A stretch of 64,000 bases of DNA, from assembly GCA_963850765.1 (NCBI GenBank), contig CAWKMN010000010.1, positions 409,179 to 473,178 on the forward strand, given 5' to 3'. The notes under the pieces are model-generated. The model was not told the DNA's origin. It made no database searches and worked only from the letters and a program-made list of their open reading frames with translations. Made by a program: the position numbers and the translations under genes. Positions 54,194 to 64,000 of the stretch are shown here, piece by piece. Position 1 is the first letter of the stretch. Each line of letters begins with the position of its first letter. This DNA is from CAWKMN01 sp963850765 (lineage in GTDB: Bacteria; Chloroflexota; Anaerolineae; Aggregatilineales; Aggregatilineaceae).

Positions 54194-55235
54194 GAAGCGG
54201 GATGCGGCGGGGATTGTCGGGCGGCGCGGTGCTGGGCCTCGTCCTGGCGGCGACGGCGGCGCGGGGCCAGGAGAAGGGTGGAGCGGGCATGGACCTGATC
54301 GAGCTGACGAACGGCACGGTGGTCGTCGGTGTCCTCCCCCCGCTCGGCGGCCGCGTGGTCCTGCTGAAGGCGGCGGGAGGCGAGAACCTCCTCGACTCGG
54401 ACCCGAGCTTCTGGAAGCCGCCGTACCCGCAGCCCGCGATCGGAACGCCCTTCCGCCCGTGGAACGGCCGCATCGTCTGGGTGGGGCCGCAGACCGGCTT
54501 CTGGTCGCAGCAGGACGCTGAGAGCCGACCGGAAGAAGCAGCGAGCCGGGTGGCCTCCTGATCCCTTCAACGAGACCGGCCGCTTCGAGGTCGTGGAGCG
54601 CACGGCCACGCTCCTGAAGCTCAAGGGGGCGGTGAGCCCCGTGACCGGTCTCGCCTTCGAGCACGAGTACGAGATCACGGGCGAGCGGACGGTGCGGATG
54701 AAGACGACGGCGACGAACGGGCGGACGACGCCCGTCTCGTGGGACCTCTGGCCCAACACGCGTGTCCGGACGGAGGGCTTCCCCTACGTCCTCCCCGACC
54801 CCCTGCAGATGCTGCGCATGGACGGCCCGCGGCCCGACGACGCGGACGTCGGAGCCTACCCGAGCGAGGTGCGGGGGGGCTGGCTCACCCTGCCGCCCGG
54901 ACGCAAGCCCGAGTCGGGCCGCAAGAAGCTGTGGGCGAAGGCCTACGTGCGCCCGGCCAGCAGGGCTCATCGCGTACTTCCTCGGCCGGCAGCTCCTGGT
55001 GATCCGAGCCCCGATCGTGCCGAGGGCGAAGCTGCACGGCGAGCAGGCGTTCATCGAGATCTACCGCGGCGCGGGGAAGGGCGACGACAACGTCCTCGAG
55101 CTCGAGATGCACGGCCCCTACCAGACGCTCGCCCCCGGCGCCTCGATGAGCTTCGAGCAGACCTTCGAGCTGCTCGACTACGACGGCCCCGAGGCACAGG
55201 AGGGCCACATGGCCCGGCTGGAGGGACTGCGCTAG
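54190..55235 (+). CDS. Secreted DUF4380 protein, two frameshifts
   Basis: About 345 residues. Signal peptide MRSGMRRGLSGGAVLGLVLA, cut after ARG. The beta-sandwich, galactose-mutarotase-like fold is indicated by LIELTNGTVVVGVLPPLGGR near 37-56 and by later segments FEHEYEITGERTVRMKT, ENPLD-like turns and SMSFEQTFELLDYDG. The frame breaks near 54,545 and near 54,960. DUF4380 proteins are common near carbohydrate-degrading genes, fitting the neighbours, but no activity is proven. Confidence 0.8.
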
Positions 55236-55251
55236 CACCGCGAGCAGGCGG

Positions 55252-55849
55252 TCAGGCTTTCTCGGAGCGGTACTCGCCGCCGGCGGCTGCCCACGCGCCG
55301 ATCGCGACGTGGCCGACTCTCCAGCAGTGCGGGCAAGCGAGCGGAGCGAGCTCCTTTGGCTCGCCGCTCTGCAGCTCGTAGACGACCACCAAGGCCCGAG
55401 CGCAGTGCTCGCAGACATGAGTCTCCCGCACCTCCGTCGAGGGCGGAGGTGTCACGTCCGGAATCGCGCCGGGTGCGGTGGTCCCGAGACCCCCGTCGAC
55501 CGCCCTGCGGATGGCGTCGAGAGAGCTGGCTCGGGTCGGCCACGAAGGACAGGCCCCGCAGCCGATCGCCGGGGCCGTCCAGGGTCACGGACCACCTGTC
55601 GCCGAAGTTGACGACGGAGATCGACCAGGGGCCCGAAGAGGCGTCGGGCCCCGAGGGCTTCCGGACGGTCGCCTCGACCGCCCCACGTGAGTCCTTGTCG
55701 ACGCCCGCCAGCAGGATCTTGAGTGCCGGTGGAGGGACGGATATCGCCGGCGAGGGTCGGGCGAGCGAGAGAGGCGGGCGGGCGGGCCGGACGAGCGGGC
55801 GGGCTGGCCTGGCTCCGGGCCGCGTGTGTCGCGAGGGATCGTATGGCAC
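55252..55849 (-). CDS. Small zinc-ribbon protein, one frameshift, start uncertain
   Basis: The C-terminal 60 residues carry CEHCARALVVVYELQSG and ACPHCWRVGHVAIGAWAA, a two-CxxC zinc ribbon. Upstream an alpha/beta stretch reads LKILLAGVDKDSRGAVEATV ... SISVVNFGDRWSVTLDGPGD, and a break near 55,530 joins the two (SSLDAIRRAVDGGLGTT). The first 45 codons from 55,849 are Pro/Arg-rich and probably not translated; the true start may be nearer 55,730. Unknown function. Convergent with the DUF4380 gene. Confidence 0.6.
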
Positions 55850-56001
55850 TCGGGGCCATGTTCCCTGGATCCTGTCGCGGCCGCTGTGATCCAGTTCACG
55901 CCGCCCGCGGGGAACGGGGGCAGCGACTGGTGGGCGCGAGCGTTTTCCTTGCGGGCAGCGGGACCGCCCTGCTAGGCTCCGCCTCGCCCGGAGTCGCCGC
56001 G

Positions 56002-57933
56002 ATGACCTCTCTCTCCTCCCGCCTCCTGGTCCTGGCGCTCGTCGGTCTCTGCTGCGTCACGCCGGCCGCAGCCGCGCTGTCGTCCGGCGAAGTGCACGTC
56101 TGGGAGACGCAGGAGATCACGCTCCAGTCGGCGAAGGGCTACGCCAATCCCTACACGGAGGTGGAATGCTGGATCGAGCTCGAGGGCCCGGGCTTCGCCC
56201 GCCGGGTGTACGGCTTCTGGGACGGCGGGCGCACGTTCAAGGTGCGGTTCGTCGCGACGGCGCCGGGCGAGTGGCGCTGGCGGTCGGGCTCGAATCAGCC
56301 TGACGACGCCGGACTGAACGGTGGCCGCGGCCGGCTGCGGGCGGTGGGTTGGAGCGACGCCGAGAAGGAGGAGAACGCCAACCGCCGGGGCTTCGTCCGG
56401 GCCACGGCGAACGGGCACGCCTTGCAGCACGCGGACGGCACGCCGTTCTTCCTGGTCGGCGACACGTGGCTCGCGGCCTCGACGTGGCGACTGCCGTGGA
56501 AGGGCGTCCGGCCCGCGCCGGACTACGTGCCGGCGTCCGGCATCACCTTCGAGGAGGCCGTGGCGTTCCGGAAGCGGCAGGGCTTCAACTCCATCAGCTT
56601 CATCTCCGCGTTCCCGAACTGGGACGCCGATCACCACGGCGCGACGTTCGCGAACGCGGACGGCGTCTTCCTGCGGAATGCCTGGGAGAAGTTCGGGCAC
56701 TGGGCGGCGGACGCCCGGATCACCACCTCCGACGGCGCGCTCACCACGGCCAAGGACATGGCCGACGAGCATGGCAACCGGCCCTTCGAGGTGCTCGCAG
56801 ACCGCGACGGCCTCGCCGACTTCGATCGGCCGAACCCCGCCTACTTCCGCAGCCTCGATCGCAAGATGCGGCACCTGGCCGACCAGGGTTTCGTGCCCTT
56901 CCTGGAGACCGTCCGCCGCGACTGCACTCCGTCCTGGAAGGCCTACTTCGATTTCGACGTGTCCTACGCCCGCTACGTCCAGTACTTGATCTCCCGCTAC
57001 GGGGCGTTCGACCTCGTCTTCAGCGGCATCCACCTGGATTGGATCCCGAAGGAGTACAGCCTCACCGCCGACGAGTTCAACGCCGCGCTCACGTACCACC
57101 ACGCGAGGTACGGAGGGCTGCCGTTCGGGCAGCCGTACACGACCCTCATCGACCGCTCGACGTACCAGGCGTTCGGCCACGGCCAGCGCTGCCCGTGGCT
57201 GACGATGCACACGGTGGGCAACAAGCCGCGGAACCACGCGATCTACGCCTCCCTGGAGGAGATCTTCCGGCTGAGCCCACCCTCGCCGGCCGCCAACCTC
57301 GAGCCGTACTACACGGGCTGGAACCACGAGATCAACCGGCCCGGCGGCGAGACGCCGGCGCCCGACTCGGACCGCGACAACTACTTCGCGCGCGCGCAGA
57401 TGTACGGCTCCGTGCTCTCGGGCGGTTTGGCCGGGCACGTGCACGGCACCGCCGCGTACGACGTCACCAGCACGGGAGAGCCCCCCGGCTGGCGTCCCTA
57501 CATCTGGGACGCGCTGCGCTACGCCTCCGGCGGCCAGATGCAGCACCTGCAGCGCTTCGTGCTGTCCGAGGGCGACCGATACCAGCAGCTCGAGCCCGCC
57601 TCCGCCGATCTCGTCCCGCGCAGCGCCCCTGAGGCGATCGACGACGGCCTCGACGGCTGGGCCTTCATGATGCGGACCGCCGACCGAGGCCTGGCCCTGC
57701 TGTACTTCGAGCGGAAGGCGGTCGCTCCGCGGGTCGGCGGGCTCACGCCCGGCGCGCGCTACCGATGGACGTGGTTCGACACGCGGAGCGGCAGCTGGAC
57801 GGCCGCGAACGAGCTCTCCACGGGGGCCGACGGCGCGCTCATGGCGCCACCGTTTCCGGGCGGCGGCGCTCGTGCCGCGCAGGACTGGGCCGCCAAGCTG
57901 ACGCGTGTGCCGACATCCGGTGGTCGGCGCTGA
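56002..57933 (+). CDS. Secreted glycosidase-like protein, DUF5060 + DUF4038 (GH140-like)
   Basis: 643 residues in one intact frame. Signal peptide MTSLSSRLLVLALVGLCCVT, cut after AAA. DUF5060 beta-sandwich (about 27-125: VHVWETQEITL, NPYTEVECWIELEGPGF, RVYGFWDGGRTFKVRF). DUF4038 TIM barrel (about 130-520: HADGTPFFLVGDTWLA, RQGFNSISFISAF, YLISRYGAFDLVFSGIHLDW, EPYYTGWNHEI) with acidic residues suited to catalysis, then a C-terminal beta domain. Related enzymes include the apiosidases of GH140, which attack rhamnogalacturonan II. The start at 56,002 was chosen for the signal peptide. The GH28 gene follows 81 bases on, probably the same transcript. Confidence 0.88.
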   Translation: MTSLSSRLLVLALVGLCCVTPAAAALSSGEVHVWETQEITLQSAKGYANPYTEVECWIELEGPGFARRVYGFWDGGRTFKVRFVATAPGEWRWRSGSNQPDDAGLNGGRGRLRAVGWSDAEKEENANRRGFVRATANGHALQHADGTPFFLVGDTWLAASTWRLPWKGVRPAPDYVPASGITFEEAVAFRKRQGFNSISFISAFPNWDADHHGATFANADGVFLRNAWEKFGHWAADARITTSDGALTTAKDMADEHGNRPFEVLADRDGLADFDRPNPAYFRSLDRKMRHLADQGFVPFLETVRRDCTPSWKAYFDFDVSYARYVQYLISRYGAFDLVFSGIHLDWIPKEYSLTADEFNAALTYHHARYGGLPFGQPYTTLIDRSTYQAFGHGQRCPWLTMHTVGNKPRNHAIYASLEEIFRLSPPSPAANLEPYYTGWNHEINRPGGETPAPDSDRDNYFARAQMYGSVLSGGLAGHVHGTAAYDVTSTGEPPGWRPYIWDALRYASGGQMQHLQRFVLSEGDRYQQLEPASADLVPRSAPEAIDDGLDGWAFMMRTADRGLALLYFERKAVAPRVGGLTPGARYRWTWFDTRSGSWTAANELSTGADGALMAPPFPGGGARAAQDWAAKLTRVPTSGGRR

Positions 57934-58014
57934 GTCGTGGACACTGGCAGGAGCCGGGCGGCCAAGGAGCGTCCGCACCTGCTCTCGGGAGGTCCGTGCG
58001 CATCAGAGACAGGA

Positions 58015-59607
58015 GTGACAGCCCTCGTCCTCAGCGTCCTCGTGAGCGCGCAGGGATCCGCGGCGCTCGCCGCACCGCCGGCCCCGGCGCCCCTCGCCGG
58101 CGCCTGCAGCGTCCGAGACCACGGAGCGACGGGAGTCCGCACCCAGAACGCCACGGCCCCGGTGCAGGAGGCGATCGACGCCTGCCACGCCCGGGGCGGG
58201 GGGACGGTGTACGTCCCGCCGGGTGAGTACACGACGGGCACGCTCGTCCTCAAGGACAACGTCACGCTGTGGCTCGAGGCCGGCGCCGTCTTCTACCTGA
58301 GCCAGGACAAGGCCGACTTCCCGCGCGAGCGCGCCTTCGTCTTCGCCGACGGCGCCCGCAACATCGCCATCCGCGGGCGGGGCCGCTTCGACGGCCAGGC
58401 CCGCTACGAGTGGGGGCCTCCCGAGGAGCAGGACACGGAGATCCTCGAGGAGGAGCGACTGGCCGCGCAGGCGGGGGTCGACATGCGCCGGTGGCTCCGG
58501 CGCGGCTTCCAGGCCATGACCTTCGTCTTCAAGCGGTGCCGCGACGTCCTGGTCGAGGACGTCACCCTCGTGGGCTCGACGCTGTGGAACGTGCGCCTGT
58601 GGGGCTGCGACGGCGTCGTGATCCGCGGCGTGACCATCGAGTCCGACCTCGAGCGGGCCGCCAACTCCGACGGGATCGACATCGACGGCTCGCGCAACGT
58701 GCGCATCTCGGACTCCCGCATCGCGACGGGAGACGACGCCATCGTGCTCAAGAGCGGCCGCTGGCGCTGGGACGGCCGCGGCGAGTCGTTCCCGACCGAG
58801 AACGTGCTGGTGACGAACTGCGTCCTGTCGAGCTCCTCCACCGCCTTCATGATCGGCACCGAGTCGTACGCGGACTTCCGCCACATCGTGTTCAGCAACT
58901 CGGTCATCCGCGACTCGAACAAGGGCGTCGGCATCAACATCCAGGACGGGGCCACGGTCGAGGACCTGCTCGATCGCCAACGTCACCATGGACCTGCGCC
59001 GGCGCCACTGGAACTGGTGGGGCAGCGCGGAGCCCTTCTACTTCGTGCTCAAGAAGAGGACCGCCGAGTCGCGCCTGGGCGCCATTCGTGACGTCGTCGT
59101 CCGGGACGTCGTGGCGCATGCCCAGGGAACGGCGCGGATCCTCGGGCACCCGGAACGACCGCTCGAGAACGTCACGCTCTCCGGGATCCAGCTGTTCATG
59201 GCGCCGGAGTCGACACCCGACAAGCGCGCCAGCCACGGGCTCGTGGTCGAGGGCGTCGAGCGGCTGCGGATCCGCGACCTCGAGCTGCGCTGGGAGACGG
59301 GCGACCCCGAGCCGCGCTGGCGGAGCGCGGTCGTCATCCGCAGGGCTCGCGACGTCGAGCTGTCGGGCTTCGTCGGGGGTCCCGCCCCCGGGAGCAGACG
59401 CGCCGGCCGTCGTGATGGAGGACGTCGATGGAGCCTTCGTCCGCGGTTGCCGCCCGCTGAGCGGGCGGTTCCTCAAGGTCGGCGGCAGCAGTCGGGCGCA
59501 TTCACCTCGTTGGCAACGACTTCTCGGCCACGCGCGAGCCCGTGAGCTACGCCAGCGAGGACCTGCGTGGGGCGGTCGCGCTGGAGGGCAACCTCCAGCC
59601 GCGGTAG
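58015..59607 (+). CDS. Glycoside hydrolase family 28 (polygalacturonase-like), frameshifted
   Basis: Right-handed beta-helix enzyme of about 530 residues with a signal peptide (VTALVLSVLVSAQGSAALA). Opening CSVRDHGATGVRTQNATAPV and GGGTVYVPPGEYTTGTL are typical. The catalytic Asp motifs are intact: ANSDGIDIDG and TGDDAIVLKSG, and later ADFRHIVFSN. Where GH28 enzymes usually have G-H-G this one reads STAFMIGTES, so the usual His is absent. The frame breaks near 58,970, 59,395 and 59,490, and the end is the TAG at 59,605. An alternative GTG start at 57,937 would add 26 residues. Probably cleaves galacturonan or related pectin chains. Confidence 0.85.
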
Positions 59608-59628
59608 GCGCGCGTCGGCGCCTGCGGC

Positions 59629-61098
59629 TCAGGCCAGGGCGACGTCGCTCCTCGACTGGGCCCTCGCGGCGAGCAGCGAGGGGCGCCCGCTGAGGTGGGC
59701 GTCCACCTCGCGGGCGCACTCCCGGCCCTCGGCGATGGCCCAGACCACGAGCGACTGCCCGCGGCGCATGTCGCCGGCGGTGAAGACGCCCTCGCGGGAC
59801 GTGCGGTAGCCGCCGATCGAGCGGCAGTTGCCCCGCTCGTCCTTCTCGACCCCCAGGTCGTCGAGCACCGGGTGCTCGGGGTGCAGGAAGCCCATGGCGA
59901 GCAGCACGAGCTGCGCGGGCAGCACCGACTCGCTGCCCGGCGCCTCCACCGGCCGGCCCGAGCTCCAGTCGGCCCGGGCGCGGCGGATGCCGCTCAGCCG
60001 GCCCGCGTCGTCCTTCACGAACTCCTTCGTGAGCACGGCCCACTCGCGAGCGCAGCCCTCCGCCTGGGAGCTGGAGGTCGAGAACATGGCCGGCCCCGGG
60101 TGCGTGGGCCACGGGGTGCCGGCCGTGCGGCCCTCCGGCGGCCTGGGGAGGATCTCGATCTGGGTCACCGAGCGCGCTCCCTGGCGGATCGAGGTGCCGA
60201 CGCAGTCGGATCCCGTGTCGCCGCCGCCGATGACGACGACGTCCTTGCCGGTGGCGAGGATGTCGGTCCCGGGCGGGATGGCGTCGCCGGCGACGCGCCG
60301 GTTGGACTGGGTCAGGAAGTCCATCGCGAACACGACGCCCTCGGCGTCGCGCCCGGGAATCGGCAGGTCGCGCGGCCGGGTCGAGCCTCCCGCGAGGACG
60401 ATCGCGTCGAAGTCGGCCACGAGCTGCGCGGCCGGCAGGGTCACGCCCACGTGGGCGCCCGTCCGGAACACGACGCCCTCCGCCGCCATCAGGTCGAGCC
60501 GGCGATCCAGGACGCGCTTGCCGAGCTTGAAGTCGGGGATGCCGTAGCGGAGGAGCCCCCCGGGGCGGTCGGCCCGCTCGAAGACGGTGACGGCGTGGCC
60601 GGCCCGGTTGAGCTGGTCGGCGCAGGCGAGGCCGGCCGGCCCCGAGCCGACGACGGCCACCTTCCGGCCGGTCCGCTGCTTCGGCGGCCGCGGCTTCGAC
60701 CCAGCCCTCCGCGAAGGCCCGCTCGACGATCGAGACCTCGATGCCCTTGATCGTGACCGCGCGGCTTGTTGATGCCCAGGACGCACGCCGACTCGCAGGG
60801 CGCGGGGCAGACCCGGCCCGGTGAACTCGGGGAAGTTGTTCGTCGAGAGGAGCGACTGGAGGGCGGCCGGCCACCGGCCCCGGTACACGAGGTCGTTGAA
60901 GTCGGGGATGACGTTCCCGAGCGGGCAGCCGGTGTGGCAGAAGGGCACGCCGCAGTTCATGCAGCGCGCCCCCTGGACCTCCACCTCCTCCTGGGCGAGC
61001 GGGATCACGAACTCGCGCCAGTGGCGGACCCGGCTCGCCGCCGGCTCGTACGGGGACGTCTTGCGCTCGAACTCCTTGAAGCCCGTGTCCTTGCCCAT
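59629..61098 (-). CDS. gltD: Glutamate synthase small subunit
   Basis: 489 residues. N-terminal iron-sulfur region ARCMNCGVPFCHTGCPLGNVIPDFNDLVYR; FAD-binding VAVVGSGPAGLACADQLNRA, then the NADPH-binding VVIGGGDTGSDCVGTSIRQ, and a closing SLVVWAIAEGRECAREVD with the second FAD contact GVFTAGDMRRG. It passes electrons from NADPH to GltB for making glutamate from glutamine and 2-oxoglutarate. Two compensating frame breaks near 60,810 and 60,690 garble about 45 residues (expected PCESACVLGINKPAVTIKGI). Starts 9 bases after the gltB stop. Confidence 0.93.
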   Translation of the reverse strand: MGKDTGFKEFERKTSPYEPAASRVRHWREFVIPLAQEEVEVQGARCMNCGVPFCHTGCPLGNVIPDFNDLVYRGRWPAALQSLLSTNNFPEFTGPGLPRALRVGVRPGHQQAARSRSRASRSRSSSGPSRRAGSKPRPPKQRTGRKVAVVGSGPAGLACADQLNRAGHAVTVFERADRPGGLLRYGIPDFKLGKRVLDRRLDLMAAEGVVFRTGAHVGVTLPAAQLVADFDAIVLAGGSTRPRDLPIPGRDAEGVVFAMDFLTQSNRRVAGDAIPPGTDILATGKDVVVIGGGDTGSDCVGTSIRQGARSVTQIEILPRPPEGRTAGTPWPTHPGPAMFSTSSSQAEGCAREWAVLTKEFVKDDAGRLSGIRRARADWSSGRPVEAPGSESVLPAQLVLLAMGFLHPEHPVLDDLGVEKDERGNCRSIGGYRTSREGVFTAGDMRRGQSLVVWAIAEGRECAREVDAHLSGRPSLLAARAQSRSDVALA

Positions 61099-61107
61099 CG
61101 TCCGCCC

Positions 61108-64000
<2,893 letters not shown>

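Overview
The window looks like two unrelated bacterial sequences joined in one contig. Bases 1 to about 48,140 have moderately high GC and a dense set of short palindromic repeats. Gene content (multi-GAF and hybrid histidine kinases, a SARP-like regulator, Uma2, ATC-hydrolase, PspA, an M50 peptidase with a PqqD-like domain) suggests a Chloroflexota (Anaerolineae-like) genome. That placement is inference from gene content and repeat style; no rRNA is present. From about 48,150 to 64,000 GC rises sharply, the repeats disappear, codon use changes to almost exclusive G/C third positions, and the genes (BlaI/M56 pair, DUF5060/DUF4038 glycosidase, GH28, DUF4380, DUF4105, gltBD) suggest a high-GC soil-type bacterium, for example Acidobacteriota. 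A GAF-domain histidine kinase is cut off exactly at the change.

Layout of part A: sbcC (partial), a histidine-kinase-like gene without the phospho-acceptor His, and sbcD on the minus strand (1-3846); a radical SAM/SPASM protein and PAP phosphatase (4062-6258); a LuxR-type response regulator and DUF3891 protein (6656-8215); a glycosyltransferase overlapping a receiver-kinase hybrid (8348-10733); an RlmD-like RNA methyltransferase, inositol monophosphatase, glutamine cyclotransferase-like protein and Uma2 nuclease (11461-15274); an M50 peptidase/double-FHA/zinc-finger cluster (15964-18744); aldo/keto reductase, zinc-ribbon protein, dnaN and a lipoprotein (19040-22757); a SARP-like regulator, YgjP-like peptidase and ATC hydrolase (23099-25661); a DnaJ-like membrane protein and partners (25890-28751); two tRNA-Ser genes; a triple-PDZ protein, a two-component pair and a beta-propeller protein (29265-35116); a strange 1.6-kb non-coding tract (35117-36702); an esterase, oligopeptide ABC ATPase, MFS transporter and three small housekeeping genes (36703-41532); and an envelope-stress-like minus-strand run with PspA and two sensor kinases (41805-48140).

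Layout of part B: M56/BlaI regulatory pair with a recognisable promoter and twin operators (48281-50856), a seven-helix membrane protein, a secreted alpha/beta-hydrolase esterase, a translationally coupled DUF4105-DUF4380 pair, a small zinc-ribbon protein, a secreted DUF5060/DUF4038 glycosidase followed by a GH28 enzyme (probably acting together on plant cell-wall pectin side chains), and the glutamate synthase operon gltB-gltD.

Many genes in both parts, including core ones (dnaN, sbcD, gltB, gltD), are split by single-base indels, often in homopolymers. These are most likely assembly or sequencing errors, so I give merged coordinates for such genes and state where the frame breaks. At least a dozen copies of several palindromic repeat families mark the intergenic spaces of part A and none were found in part B.
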